Assembly (NCBI RefSeq): GCF_020329505.1
Contig: NZ_JAGKJJ010000003.1
Span: forward strand, 186,001-250,000
DNA: 64,000 nt
DNA from: Bradyrhizobium semiaridum
Lineage (GTDB): Bacteria > Pseudomonadota > Alphaproteobacteria > Rhizobiales > Xanthobacteraceae
Direction of reading: 5' to 3'
Made by a program: the position numbers and the translations under genes. The notes below the pieces were generated by a model that did not search any database, had not been told where the DNA came from, and saw only the letters and a list, made by a program, of their open reading frames with translations. Every line of letters begins with the position of its first letter. Within the stretch, counting starts at the first letter, position 1. This document shows, piece after piece, positions 41,341-51,067 of the stretch.

Positions 41341-42654
41341 ATGTCCCGATATGCCGGCAACTCGGCGGCGATCCGCGCGCTGGTCCGCGACCACGAAGTC
41401 CACCGCGACATCTATGTCAGCGAGGAAGTGTTCCAGCTCGAAATGGAGCAGATGTTCCCGAACAGCTGGGTCTATGTCGGTCACGACAGCCAGGTGCCCA
41501 ACCCCGGCGATTATTACGGCACCACGATCGGCACCCAGCCGGTGCTCATGGTCCGCCACACCGACGGCACCGTGCGGGTGCTGTTCAACCGCTGCCCGCA
41601 CAAGGGCACGCGCATCACCTCCGAGACCTGCGGCAACACCGGAAAATTCTTCCGCTGCCCCTATCACGCCTGGAGCTTCAAGACCGACGGCTCGCTGCTC
41701 GCGATCCCGCTCAAGAAGGGCTACGAGAACACCGGCTTCGAGCAGAGCCAGGCCGCGCGCGGCATGACGCCGGTGCGCCACGTGCACAACTATCGCGGCT
41801 TCGTGTTCGCTAAGATCAACGACGGCGGGCTCGATTTCGAGGAGTTCTTCGGCGACAGCCTGTCGAGCTTCGACAACATGATCGACCGCTCGCCGGTCGG
41901 CCAGCTCAAGGTTGCCGGCGGCGTGCTGCGCTACATGCACAATTGCAATTGGAAGATGCTGGTCGAGAACCAGACCGACACCTGCCACCCGATGGTGGCG
42001 CACGAATCCTCCGCCGGAACCGTGGTCGAGGTCTGGAAGAAGGCTCCGCCCGGCACCAAAAAGCCGATGGCGGTCGAGATCATCGCGCCCTTCATGAGCC
42101 CGTACGAGTTCTTCGAGAATATGGGCATCCGGATCTGGGACAACGGCCATGGCCACACCGGCGTGCACCACTCGATCCACTCCGACTATTCGGCGGTGCC
42201 CGGCTATTTCGAGAAGATGACTGCGGCCTATGGCGAAGAGCGCGCCAAGGCGATCCTCGGCGAGAGCAGGCACAACACAGTCTACTTCCCCAACATCATG
42301 ATTAAGGGCCCGATCCAGCTGCTGCGGCAGTTCAAGCCGATCGCGGCCGACAAGACGCTGGTGGAGTCCTGGACGTTCCAGCTCGTCGACGCGCCCGACC
42401 TCCTGCTCGAGCGCACGCTGATGTACAACCGCCTGATCAACGCGCCGACCTCGATCGTCGGCCACGACGATCTCGAAATGTACGAGCGCGCCCAGGAAGG
42501 CCTGCATGCGAACGGCAATGAGTGGGTCAACCTGCAACGCCTCTACAGTCCCGATGAAGCCGGGCAGACCAATGTCGCGGTCAACGGCACCAGCGAATGG
42601 CCGATGCGCCATCAATTCCGGGCCTGGACCAAGTTCATGACGATGGGGATGTGA
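41341..42654 (+). CDS. Rieske-type aromatic ring-hydroxylating oxygenase, alpha subunit
   Basis: 437 residues. The Rieske 2Fe-2S site is RCPHKGTR followed by RCPYHAWSF (about residues 84-110). The mononuclear iron site is in ENQTDTCHPMVAHE (about residues 214-227), giving Asp and two His. GGAGGAACGC precedes the ATG. Together with the beta subunit and the VanB-like reductase it forms a multicomponent oxygenase. The partner set (SDR, VanB-type reductase, MarR regulator) matches the iacCDEF-iacR set of indole-3-acetate degradation. Benzoate, anthranilate or salicylate oxygenases are the alternatives, but benzoate systems use a differently organised reductase. Confidence 0.9.
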   Translation: MSRYAGNSAAIRALVRDHEVHRDIYVSEEVFQLEMEQMFPNSWVYVGHDSQVPNPGDYYGTTIGTQPVLMVRHTDGTVRVLFNRCPHKGTRITSETCGNTGKFFRCPYHAWSFKTDGSLLAIPLKKGYENTGFEQSQAARGMTPVRHVHNYRGFVFAKINDGGLDFEEFFGDSLSSFDNMIDRSPVGQLKVAGGVLRYMHNCNWKMLVENQTDTCHPMVAHESSAGTVVEVWKKAPPGTKKPMAVEIIAPFMSPYEFFENMGIRIWDNGHGHTGVHHSIHSDYSAVPGYFEKMTAAYGEERAKAILGESRHNTVYFPNIMIKGPIQLLRQFKPIAADKTLVESWTFQLVDAPDLLLERTLMYNRLINAPTSIVGHDDLEMYERAQEGLHANGNEWVNLQRLYSPDEAGQTNVAVNGTSEWPMRHQFRAWTKFMTMGM

Positions 42655-42655
42655 G

Positions 42656-43168
42656 ATGACTGACGTCAGCGAAGCCCCGCTGCAGAATGCCGTCCCCACC
42701 GATCAGGACCTGATCGATTTCGTCATCCGCGAGGCGCGGCTGATCGATCAGCAGCGCTTCGACGAATGGCTCGACATGTATGCCGACGACGCCTTCTACT
42801 GGATGCCGCTGGAATGGAACCAGACCGACCCGCGGCTGACCTGCTCCTTGATGTACGAGGACAAGCTGCTGCTCTCGATCCGGGTCGAGCGGCTCAAGGG
42901 CGCGCGGACCTTCAGCCAGAAGCCGAAGAGCCGCTGCCACCACGTGCTGCAAACGCCGCAGGTGGATTCGCGCGACGCCGCCGCCAACAGCTACGTCACC
43001 TGGACGCCGCTGCACTATATCGAGACCCGGATGGACGAGCAGACGCTCTATGCGGCCTGGGCGACGCATCATCTGAGTGTCGAGAACGGCAGGCTGAAGA
43101 TCAAGCTGAAGCGCGTCGACCTGGTCAATTGCGATGCCGCGTTCGGCAACATCCAGCTCTTCATGTAG
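42656..43168 (+). CDS. Aromatic ring-hydroxylating oxygenase, beta subunit
   Basis: 170 residues, the standard length for the small, non-catalytic cone-shaped beta subunit. Typical segments are QDLIDFVIREARLIDQQRFDEWL cut short here as FVIREARLIDQQRF, then MYADDAFYWMPLEWNQTD, and HVLQTPQVDS. It has no metal motifs and stabilises the alpha3beta3 oxygenase. ATG lies 1 bp after the alpha subunit stop; the SDR gene follows after 12 bp. Confidence 0.92.
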   Translation: MTDVSEAPLQNAVPTDQDLIDFVIREARLIDQQRFDEWLDMYADDAFYWMPLEWNQTDPRLTCSLMYEDKLLLSIRVERLKGARTFSQKPKSRCHHVLQTPQVDSRDAAANSYVTWTPLHYIETRMDEQTLYAAWATHHLSVENGRLKIKLKRVDLVNCDAAFGNIQLFM

Positions 43169-43180
43169 GGGACGATCAGC

Positions 43181-43909
43181 GTGGCCAACTACACGGCAAT
43201 CGTCAGCGGCGGCAATACCGGCATCGGTGCGGCGATCGCGCGCGGCCTGCTCGCCGACGGATATGAGGTGATCTCGCTGTCGCGGCGCAAGCCGGACTGG
43301 AGCGACCCGAAGCTGACGGCCTACGAGGTCGATCTGCTGGATGTTGCGGCGACGCGACAGGTGACCGCCGAGATCGCGGCAAAGGTCGCGATCACCCATG
43401 TCGTGCACAATGCGGGCGCGATCCGTGCGGCGCAGCTTGAAGAGGTCAAGGACGAGGACGTCGGCGCCCTTGCGCAGCTGCACTTCGGCGCCGCGATTGC
43501 GCTGGCGCAGGCGGCGCTGCCGTCGATGAAACAGGCGCGCTTCGGCCGCATCGTGCTGCTTTCGTCCCGCGCTGCGCTTGGCGCCGTCACCCGCACGGTC
43601 TATTCGGCCACCAAGGCTGGCATCATCGGCATGGCGCGGACCTGGGCGCTGGAACTCGCCCCGTTCGGAATCACCGTCAATGTGGTGGCGCCGGGTCCGA
43701 TCGTGGATACCGAGATGTTCGAGAGCGTGATGTCGCCGGACTCCGACCGCGCCAAGGCGCTGGCGCGCGCGATACCGCTCGGCCGTCTCGGCAAATCCAG
43801 CGACGTGGCGCGCGCCGTCAGTTTCTTCAGTTCACCGGATGCCGACTTCATCACCGGACAAACGCTTTATGTCTGCGGCGGAGCCAGCATCGGGTCGATT
43901 TCCATCTAG
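43181..43909 (+). CDS. Short-chain dehydrogenase/reductase (IacE/cis-diol dehydrogenase-like)
   Basis: 242 residues, GTG start after AGGGGACGATCAGC. It has an intact cofactor loop (AIVSGGNTGIGAAIARGL, with Ser-Gly in place of Thr-Gly), HNAG, catalytic Ser in LLSSRAALGA, and YSATKAG for the Tyr and Lys. It probably oxidises the diol or alcohol produced by the oxygenase. It is the fifth gene of the iorA-iorB-reductase-alpha-beta-SDR operon. A substrate cannot be named. Confidence 0.88.
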   Translation: MANYTAIVSGGNTGIGAAIARGLLADGYEVISLSRRKPDWSDPKLTAYEVDLLDVAATRQVTAEIAAKVAITHVVHNAGAIRAAQLEEVKDEDVGALAQLHFGAAIALAQAALPSMKQARFGRIVLLSSRAALGAVTRTVYSATKAGIIGMARTWALELAPFGITVNVVAPGPIVDTEMFESVMSPDSDRAKALARAIPLGRLGKSSDVARAVSFFSSPDADFITGQTLYVCGGASIGSISI

Positions 43910-43928
43910 CTCGGTGAGCACGCCCGCC

Positions 43929-44456
43929 ATGGACGCCACGGTCAAGCGAAAGGCCCGATCCCCGAAGAGCGCACGCCCGCCGCCGCTGCTCGCGGTGGAG
44001 CCGGTGCAGGAGTCCGATGGCGCGCATCTCGAGCTGCGCATCTGGTTGCGCCTGCTCTCCTGCGCGACAAGGATCGAGAAGGCGCTGAACGCTCGCCTGC
44101 GCAAGGAATTCAACACCACGCTGGCTCGCTTCGATCTGCTGGCGCAGCTTGCGCGCAAGCCCGAAGGCGCCAGCATGTCCGAGGTTTCCGACCTGCTGAT
44201 GGTCTCCAATGGCGCCATCACCGCGCTGGTGCAGAAGCTGGAAGCCGATGGATTGATCCATCGCGAAGTTTCCTCCGAGGACCGCCGTACCTTCCGCCTG
44301 CGGTTGTCGCAGGACGGCGCCAAGGAATTCGGCCGGATGGCGCGCCGTCACGAGGAATGGGTGATCGCGCTGATCGGGGAGCTGTCGCCTGTTGCGCAGT
44401 CGGATCTGCTGCAACATCTCACCTTGCTCAAGCGCCGCCTCGACAAGTACACCTGA
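43929..44456 (+). CDS. MarR-family regulator (IacR-like position)
   Basis: 175 residues from ATG at 43929; an in-frame GTG at 43914 is an alternative. The winged helix covers about residues 60-125: TTLARFDLLAQLARKPEG, MSEVSDLLMVSNGAITALVQKLEADGLI and the wing SSEDRRTFRLRLSQDG. It closes the oxygenase operon in the same direction, 19 bp after the SDR, so it is cotranscribed with its likely targets. Repression relieved by an aromatic ligand is the family norm. It meets the opposite-strand CbbO-like pseudogene with a 16-bp gap. Confidence 0.88.
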   Translation: MDATVKRKARSPKSARPPPLLAVEPVQESDGAHLELRIWLRLLSCATRIEKALNARLRKEFNTTLARFDLLAQLARKPEGASMSEVSDLLMVSNGAITALVQKLEADGLIHREVSSEDRRTFRLRLSQDGAKEFGRMARRHEEWVIALIGELSPVAQSDLLQHLTLLKRRLDKYT

Positions 44457-44472
44457 CGATAGCCGTTTCAGG

Positions 44473-46576
44473 TTATTTCTTCAGCTCGGTGTAGAGCTGC
44501 ATCACCCGCTGCGGCAGCACCTCGATCCGCGGCACGCGAAACGCGCGGCGCTCGCCGAAGATGCGGTCGAGCTGGGCAAATCGTCCGCCGCCGATCCCGA
44601 ATGCGAAGATGTCGATGCCGCGCCGGCGCAACTGCTGCACCGCGCGCCGCGCGTCCTCGGTGAGATATTGCGGGTCCGGCGCATCGATATCCGACGGCTC
44701 CCCGTCCGTGAGAACGACCAGCACCTTGCGGAACGCGCGGCGCTCGGCGAGGTAGCTGCCGGCGTGGCGCAGGGCGGTGCCGAGCCGCGTCGAATGGCTG
44801 CTGCCGATGCCAGCGAAGCGGGCGCGCACCACCGCATCCATCGGCTCGTCAAAGCTCTTGATGCGAAGGTAACGCACGCGTTCGCGGCCATCCGAGTTGA
44901 AGCCGTGCACCGCGATCGCGTCGTTGGCGGTCTCCACCGCCGCCGCCATGATTGCGGCCGCCTTGCGCTCGACATCAAGCACGGTGCGGCCGGCACGGTC
45001 GCGATCGGCGGTCGATTGCGAGAGGTCGAGTCCGGCGCATCGCGTCGCTGTCGATCGGCAAATCGAACGGCTTTCCCGACGGCGCGGCATCCGCTTCAAG
45101 AACGGTCGTCCAATCCATCCGCTCGGTGCCCGCGGCATAATCCCATTCCGGATAGGTTGCGACCGGAAGTCCGTCCGGCAGCGCCACCGCGCTGGCGCGC
45201 GCGCGCAGCGTCTCATCGGGTCTGGCGGCATCGTCGGTGGACTGCCCGCTCGCGTCCTCGCGCCGCTCGATCCGCACGGAATCGACGGCAAGCTCGATCG
45301 TCTCGGCCGGGGCATCGGGCTGGTCGCCGAAATCCCACAGAGCGAGATTGTCGTCGCGATACGCAGGCTCGACGATATAGCTCCTGGCGTTGAACTGCAG
45401 CCGCATCTGACCGATGTCGTTGCCGAGCAGCCCGCCGATCTCGCGGCTGATGGCAGGCTCGGTCCAGCGATCGGATGTGGCGGCAAACAGCGCCCGCCCC
45501 TTGGCCACCCACGCATCCGGATCCTGATAGTCGGGATCGATCAGCGCCCGCGCCAGCCGGACCATCAATCCCGCCGCAGTGGCCTGGCCGGAGGGCGCCG
45601 CCGTGTGGAACGGCAGCCAGAGCCGCCGCAGGCCGGGCATCTCGCGCAGCGCCAATGCCTCGACCCTGGCATCCTCGATCAGCGACACCAGCGCGATCTG
45701 CAATGCCTTCAGCCGGCCGACGGGGAAGCGCTCGGTGGAATGAACGAGATGCGCGCCGGCATGCGCAACGGCTGCGAGATAGATCTGATCGGCACGCTGG
45801 CCGTCGAAGCCGGCGAAGGTCTCCGGCAGTCCGACGAGACCGGCCGCCAGCGAGGTTCGTCGCGGCACCGGCGTCGGCGCAATCGCCAGCTTGCGGAAGC
45901 GCGGCTTCCTGTTCCACAGCGCGACCATGGTCGCGGCGAGACGCTTCTCCAGCCGTGCAAAATCATCGCCGGTCCGGCCGAGTGCGAACAGGCGCGCCGA
46001 GAGCGCGTCGTCCAGCGCGAAGTAAGCCCGCCGCCGCGCCGCGCGGCCGCCGCTGGCGCGCAACCCGGCGGAGACCCAGGCCGAGAAATCCTCGGCGCCG
46101 GCATGGCTCAACAGCTGCTCCAGCCGGTTGATGGCAAGGCCGACGGATTCCGGCCCGGCGTCGGCGAGCTGGCAAAGTGCCGCAAGAACGGCCGATAGCT
46201 CTTCGGCATTTCCGAGCCGAGGCAGGACTTTCGACAATTCGGTCAGCGCCGCGTGAGCAATCCGGCTTCCGGCGCCGCGGCCGATATCGGCAACGCCGCG
46301 TCCGATTGCGAGGAGATCGTGGACCGACCGCTGCGCCGGCCAGTGCTCGGACAGCCGGAGAAAGCCGAGGACCACGGCCTCGCCGAGATTGGCCTCGAAG
46401 AGACCGCGCACCACCACGTCCCAGATCGCAAGACGGCCGGCCAGCTCGGGGCGGCGCTCCAGCGCCGCGCGCGTCGCCTGTACCGCCGCGCCGATATCGT
46501 CATGGCCGCGCAGCAGCGCCGCGAGCCTGCGGCCCGAACGGACATTCTCCAGTGAGCTGATTTGCGCGCCCGCCAC
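44473..46576 (-). pseudogene. Disrupted CbbO/NorD-like von Willebrand A protein
   Basis: The first 500 codons (MAGAQISSLENVRSGRR to about SDAMRR) are the N-terminal and middle part of a CbbO/NorD/CoxE-like protein. Near 45040 the frame changes, and the next frame resumes with GLDLSQSTADRDRAGRTVLD, the von Willebrand A domain with its metal site (Asp-Leu-Ser-Gln-Ser; later TDGEPSDID). Intact relatives have some 70-90 residues between these parts, including Arg-rich sequence, so a deletion plus frameshift is likely. The N-terminal product would end early and lack the metal-binding domain. The ATPase partner lies 8 bp upstream. Confidence 0.78.
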
Positions 46577-46584
46577 CCGCCACC

Positions 46585-47412
46585 TCAGGCACAGGCTGAG
46601 ATCACGTCGCGCAACGTGTTCCTGGTGTCCGCATCGTCGGTCAAGGGAACGACGATCGTGGTCTCGCAGGCCTTGTCGAGGCTGATGCCATAGCCGATCA
46701 TCCGGCCGGCATTGACCAGCATCCGGGTCGACGCCCCCTCGTCGAGCCCCTGCCCTTTCAGGTTGCGGCTGTGCGCGGCGATCTTGACCAGCAGGTCGGC
46801 GATTTCAGGCTCGATACCGGCCTCGCGCGAGACTACCTCGATCTCGACCGCGTGCTCGGGATAGCCGAAATCCAGCGCCGCGAAGCGCTGCTTGGTAGAT
46901 TCCTTGAGGTCCTTGATCGCGCTTTGATAGCCGGGATTGTACGAGATCACGAGCTGGAAATCGGAATGGGCGTGGATCAATTCGCCGCGCTTTTCCAGCG
47001 GCAGCACGCGGCGATCATCCGTCAGCGGATGGATCACCACCGTGGTGTCCTGCCGCGCCTCGACGATCTCGTCGAGATAGCAGATCGCACCGAGCCGCAC
47101 CGCCGTGGTCAACGGCCCGTCGCTCCACACGGTACCCTGGGCATCGAGCAGCCAGCGCCCCACGAGATCTGCGGCCGTCATGTCTTCGTGGCAGGCCACC
47201 GTGATCAGCGGACGGCCGAGCCGCCAGGCCATGTACTCGATGAAGCGGGTCTTGCCGCAGCCGGTGGGCCCTTTCAGCATCACCGGCATACGGCTCGCAT
47301 AGGCCGCGCTGAACAGCTCGACCTCATCCCTGAGCGGCCGGTAGTACGGCTCGTCGCGGATGCGGTACTGATCGAGCAGGAGTGCGGGATTGGACAAGCT
47401 CACGCCTCCCAT
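46585..47412 (-). CDS. MoxR-group AAA+ ATPase (CbbQ/NorQ/NirQ-like)
   Basis: 275 residues. Walker A is [17 protein letters not shown] (about residues 45-60), Walker [13 protein letters not shown], and sensor 1 [10 protein letters not shown], followed by [17 protein letters not shown]. The family remodels metalloenzymes (Rubisco, NO reductase, CO dehydrogenase) together with a von Willebrand A partner of the CbbO/NorD kind, whose gene follows but is broken. Its place at the end of the amidase operon recalls that the Pseudomonas ami operon also carries an ATPase gene (amiB). ATG at 47412 was preferred to a start 22 codons upstream without similarity. Confidence 0.9.
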   Translation of the reverse strand: MGGVSLSNPALLLDQYRIRDEPYYRPLRDEVELFSAAYASRMPVMLKGPTGCGKTRFIEYMAWRLGRPLITVACHEDMTAADLVGRWLLDAQGTVWSDGPLTTAVRLGAICYLDEIVEARQDTTVVIHPLTDDRRVLPLEKRGELIHAHSDFQLVISYNPGYQSAIKDLKESTKQRFAALDFGYPEHAVEIEVVSREAGIEPEIADLLVKIAAHSRNLKGQGLDEGASTRMLVNAGRMIGYGISLDKACETTIVVPLTDDADTRNTLRDVISACA

Positions 47413-47446
47413 GATCGCGCAGCCGGCCGTTCGCAACCAATCGTCA

Positions 47447-48466
47447 TCACGATGCGAGCAGCTCCTTGAGCCTGGCATCGATGAAGGCGACGTCGACCGG
47501 ATTGGTGCCCGGTCCGCCCGCGAAATGTCCCCAGATCGACGGCACCGGCACGAGTTTGGCGTTCGGCATGTGTGCGACTTCGAACTCGCTATCTTCCGGC
47601 GGGAAGTAAAGGTCGGTCTGCCCCGGCATCACATAGGTCTTGGCCTTGATGGCGCCGAGTGCGGCCTTGAAGTCGCGCTTGTAGATCTCGTTGTCGCTGA
47701 TGTCGCCGTTCTGCCAGGTCCACAGCATGGCCAGCAGGTTGTTGGGATCCTTCGGCAGGAAGAAGCCCTCCCAGAACGCCACCAGGAAATCCTCCAGCGA
47801 CGAATAGCCCATCGTCTTGATGTCGAGCTGCTCGCGATAGAAGGCCTGCGAAAAGCCCCAGCCGGCATAGACCCGCGCCGCGGCGCGCAGGCCGCGGGCC
47901 GGCTTCTCGGTGTACCAGCCCTCCTTCCAGGCGGCATCCGCAGTGAGTGCGGCCTTGACGCCTTCGAGGAACACGAAGTTGTGGCGCGAGCATTTCGCCG
48001 AGCCGCAGAACGGCGCCAGCAGGTCCATCATGTCGGGATAGAGCGCGCCCCAATGGAAGGTCTGCAGCGCGCCCATCGACCATCCGACCACCAGTCGGAT
48101 GTGCTCGATACCGAATTTCTCCGACACCAGCCGGTGCTGGGCCCGGACGTTGTCGTAGGCCGTCACCTGCGGGAAGCGCGGCCCGTTATACGGCTCCGGC
48201 GTATTGCTCGGCGACGACGACAGGCCGTTGCCAAGCATGTTGGGAATGATGATGAAGTATTTTGCGGGATCGAGCGCCATCCCTGCGCCGATCAGCCATT
48301 CATTGTCGTAGTGCTGGCCGGAATACCAGGTCGGATAGACGATCACATTGTCCTTGGCCGCATTGAGCTGGCCGAAGGTCTTGTAGGCGAGCTTGCAGTC
48401 GCGAAGCGTCGCGCCGCGTTGCAGCGTGACATTGCCGAGATCGTGGATCTGATAGTCGACGCTCAT
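47447..48466 (-). CDS. MetX-like alpha/beta hydrolase (homoserine acetyltransferase family)
   Basis: 339 residues. The nucleophile elbow is [10 protein letters not shown] (Ser around residue 130), the acid lies in [13 protein letters not shown], and the His in [12 protein letters not shown]; the triad is complete. The opening [28 protein letters not shown] is that of the MetX group. Genes of this subgroup often occur next to amidases or nitrilases, where a hydrolase or acyltransferase role on the released acid is more likely than methionine synthesis. GGAAGGA stands before the ATG, 88 bp after amiE. Confidence 0.85.
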   Translation of the reverse strand: MSVDYQIHDLGNVTLQRGATLRDCKLAYKTFGQLNAAKDNVIVYPTWYSGQHYDNEWLIGAGMALDPAKYFIIIPNMLGNGLSSSPSNTPEPYNGPRFPQVTAYDNVRAQHRLVSEKFGIEHIRLVVGWSMGALQTFHWGALYPDMMDLLAPFCGSAKCSRHNFVFLEGVKAALTADAAWKEGWYTEKPARGLRAAARVYAGWGFSQAFYREQLDIKTMGYSSLEDFLVAFWEGFFLPKDPNNLLAMLWTWQNGDISDNEIYKRDFKAALGAIKAKTYVMPGQTDLYFPPEDSEFEVAHMPNAKLVPVPSIWGHFAGGPGTNPVDVAFIDARLKELLAS

Positions 48467-48507
48467 TGCCGCGTCCTTCCCATTTCATATGTCATCGACC
48501 GGCGAGA

Positions 48508-48535
48508 GCGCCGGCGCGATGTGCCGCGCCGGCGC
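48508..48535. other. Perfect 10-bp hairpin between amiE and the MetX-like gene
   Basis: GCGCCGGCGC occurs twice (48508-48517 and 48526-48535), separated by GATGTGCC; the unit is self-complementary, so the pair forms a very stable hairpin. There is no T tract. It may shield the amiE message from 3' decay and lower expression of the downstream genes. Confidence 0.6.
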
Positions 48536-48554
48536 AGTTCGCAGGCGCATGGCC

Positions 48555-49592
48555 TCAGCGATGCGCGACCTTCTGGTTCGGAATGCCCTCGATCGGACAT
48601 TCATCGGTGCCGACGGTCGGACGGGTCATGGCTTCGACCATTTCCCGGGTGCCTTCGGGGTCCGTGATCCAGTTCTTGTAGAACGTGTAGGGGCAGACCG
48701 CATGACCGCGGTCGCCGTCGCCGGAGTTGATCAGGCCGGTATAGCCGCGATGCATCAGCTTGAAGAGATGATTCTGCGACTGCATGTTGCGGCGGGCATC
48801 GCGGATCAGCGACACCGACATCTGGGCATACTGGATGCCGTTCTCCTCGGTGCCGCATTCGCCGAGCGTCCGGCCGTCGAAGCCGATCAGCGCCGAGTGG
48901 CCGAAGTAGGAGTAGACGCCGTCGAAGCCGGAGGCGTTGGCAACCGCGACGTAGCAGTTGTTGGCCCAGGCCATCGACTTCGAGATCTGGATCTGCTGTT
49001 CCTTGGCCGGATACATGTAGCCCTGGCAGCGGATGATCAGCTCGGCGCCGCGCATCGCGCAGTCGCGCCAGATCTCCGGATAGTTGCCGTCGTCGCAGAT
49101 GATCAAGCTGATCTTCAGCCCCTTCGGCCCATCCGAGACGTATGTGCAATCGCCGGGATACCAGCCCTCGATCGGCACCCAGGGCATGATCTTGCGATAC
49201 TTCTGCACGATCTCGCCCTTGTCGTTCATCAGGATCAGTGTGTTGTACGGCGCCTTGTTGGGGTGCTCCTCGTGGCGCTCGCCGGTCAGCGAGAACACAC
49301 CCCAGACCTTCGCTTTGCGGCAGGCATCGGCGAAGATCCGCGTCTCCTCGCCCGGCACCGACGACGCCGTCTCGTACATCTCCTTGGAGTCGTACATGAT
49401 GCCGTGGGTCGAATATTCCGGGAAGATCACGAGGTCCATGCCCGGCAGGCCGAGCTTCATGCCCTCGATCATCTTGGCGATATTGCGGGCGTTATCCAGC
49501 ACTTCGGCCTTGGTGTGCAGGCGCGGCATCTTGTAATTGACCACGGCAACGCCGACCGTGTCCTTGCTGCTCGATATGTCTCCATGCAACAT
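48555..49592 (-). CDS. amiE: Aliphatic amidase
   Basis: 345 residues of the nitrilase superfamily, collinear with Pseudomonas Ami[20 protein letters not shown] at the start, [24 protein letters not shown], and [19 protein letters not shown]. The catalytic residues fall at the expected numbers: Glu59, Lys134, Cys166 (and Glu142). It hydrolyses short aliphatic amides such as acetamide to the acid and ammonia in the cytoplasm. It follows the amide ABC transporter by 38 bp and is expected to be under AmiC/AmiR antitermination control. AAGGGAG precedes the ATG. Confidence 0.98.
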   Translation of the reverse strand: MLHGDISSSKDTVGVAVVNYKMPRLHTKAEVLDNARNIAKMIEGMKLGLPGMDLVIFPEYSTHGIMYDSKEMYETASSVPGEETRIFADACRKAKVWGVFSLTGERHEEHPNKAPYNTLILMNDKGEIVQKYRKIMPWVPIEGWYPGDCTYVSDGPKGLKISLIICDDGNYPEIWRDCAMRGAELIIRCQGYMYPAKEQQIQISKSMAWANNCYVAVANASGFDGVYSYFGHSALIGFDGRTLGECGTEENGIQYAQMSVSLIRDARRNMQSQNHLFKLMHRGYTGLINSGDGDRGHAVCPYTFYKNWITDPEGTREMVEAMTRPTVGTDECPIEGIPNQKVAHR

Positions 49593-49629
49593 GTGTCTCG
49601 ACTCCCTTTCAAGTGGACGATAGTGCCGG

Positions 49630-50322
49630 CTACACCGCCATGTGCAGCTGGATCAGATCATCGGTGAGTTCACCGATTTCGCCCTTGGCGACGACGCGCC
49701 CCTTCTCCAGCAGCGCGAAACGGTGCGACGCGCGGCGGGCAAAGGCGACATTCTGCTCGACGAGAACGACCGTGATCTTGTGCTCGCGATTGAGTTTCAC
49801 GATCACGTCCTCGATCTGCTCGACGATGTTCGGCTGGATGCCTTCGGTCGGCTCGTCCAGCAGGATGACCTTGGGTTGGGCGAGCAGCGCCCGCGCAATC
49901 GCGAGCTGCTGCTGCTGGCCTCCGGAGAGATTGCCGCCATAGCGGTTGAGGAATTCCTTGAGCACCGGAAACAGCTCGAGCACCCAGTCCTCGATGCCAT
50001 TGGCCGAGCGCGCGGCGAAGGTGCCGAGCGTCAGGTTCTCCCGCACCGTGAAGCGCGGCAGGATGCCGCGTCCCTGCGGCACATAGGCGATGCCGGCCTT
50101 GGCGCGCTGGTGGGTGCGCAGAGCGGAAATGTCGGCGCCGTCGAGCGACAGCCGTCCGGTGACCCGGTCCATCAGGCCGAGGATGCTGCGCATCAGCGTC
50201 GTCTTGCCGACGCCGTTGCGGCCGAGCACCGAGATGAACTCGCCGCTGCCAACCATCAGGTTGATGCCCTGCAGGGCGCGGCTGTTGCCGTAGAAGGCGT
50301 CGATATCGGAAAGCTCAAGCAT
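49630..50322 (-). CDS. Amide/urea-type ABC transporter ATPase (LivF/UrtE-like)
   Basis: 230 residues. Walker A is [12 protein letters not shown] (about residues 35-46), signature [16 protein letters not shown], Walker [16 protein letters not shown], and switch [10 protein letters not shown]. The [10 protein letters not shown] stretch after Walker B is shared with UrtE. It overlaps the upstream ATPase gene by 8 bp. It energises import of amides or urea for AmiE. Confidence 0.93.
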   Translation of the reverse strand: MLELSDIDAFYGNSRALQGINLMVGSGEFISVLGRNGVGKTTLMRSILGLMDRVTGRLSLDGADISALRTHQRAKAGIAYVPQGRGILPRFTVRENLTLGTFAARSANGIEDWVLELFPVLKEFLNRYGGNLSGGQQQQLAIARALLAQPKVILLDEPTEGIQPNIVEQIEDVIVKLNREHKITVVLVEQNVAFARRASHRFALLEKGRVVAKGEIGELTDDLIQLHMAV

Positions 50323-51067
50323 GGCTGATGCCTCCCGATCCGAGATAGGCGCGCCGCACCTCGGGGTGCGCCTCCACCTCGGCCGCGGTACCTTCGGCGA
50401 GCATCTGGCCCATATGCATCACCGAGATCACGTCGCCGATCGCCTTCACGAAACCCATGTCGTGCTCGACCACGATCAGCGTGTGCCTGCCCTTCAGCCG
50501 CGCGAACAGCTCGGCGGTCTTGCGGGTTTCCTGCGCCGTCATGCCGGCGGTGGGCTCGTCCATCAGGATCAGCTCGGCATCCTGGGCGACCAGCATGCCG
50601 ATTTCGAGCCATTGGGTCTGGCCGTGCGAGAGATAGGCGGCGGGCCGGTCGAGCTGCTCGGTGAGTCCGACCAGCTCGGCGAGCCGCTCGACATGCGCAC
50701 CGCCGGCATTCCTGACGTCCCAGCGCAGATTGCCGACCACGCTGGTGCGGCGTGCCCGCGCCACTTCGAGGTTCTCGCCGACCGTAAGCTCGCGGAACAC
50801 ACTCGGCACCTGGAACTTGCGGCCGACGCCGGCGCGGGCGATCTCGTACTCCTCGAGGTCTTGCAGCGCCGTTCCGGCGAACGTCACGGTGCCGCCGCTC
50901 GGCTTGACCTTGCCGCAGATGATGTCGAGCGCCGTGGTCTTTCCGGCGCCGTTCGGCCCGATCAGGCAGCGCAGTTCGCCTTTGCGCACGCGCATGTTGA
51001 GGCCGTTGATCGCCTTGAAGCCGTTGAAGCTGACGGAGACGTCGTTGAGGTCGAGATGAGCGGTCAT
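50315..51067 (-). CDS. Amide/urea-type ABC transporter ATPase (LivG/UrtD-like)
   Basis: 250 residues. Walker A GPNGAGKTTALD (about residues 36-47), the UrtD-like VGRKFQVPSVFRELTVGENL, signature LSHGQTQWLEIGMLV, Walker B LILMDEPTAGM and switch VVEHDMGFV. The signature LSHGQ in place of LSGGQ is usual in UrtD. ATG at 51067 overlaps the permease stop by 4 bp. Confidence 0.93.
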   Translation of the reverse strand: MTAHLDLNDVSVSFNGFKAINGLNMRVRKGELRCLIGPNGAGKTTALDIICGKVKPSGGTVTFAGTALQDLEEYEIARAGVGRKFQVPSVFRELTVGENLEVARARRTSVVGNLRWDVRNAGGAHVERLAELVGLTEQLDRPAAYLSHGQTQWLEIGMLVAQDAELILMDEPTAGMTAQETRKTAELFARLKGRHTLIVVEHDMGFVKAIGDVISVMHMGQMLAEGTAAEVEAHPEVRRAYLGSGGISHA

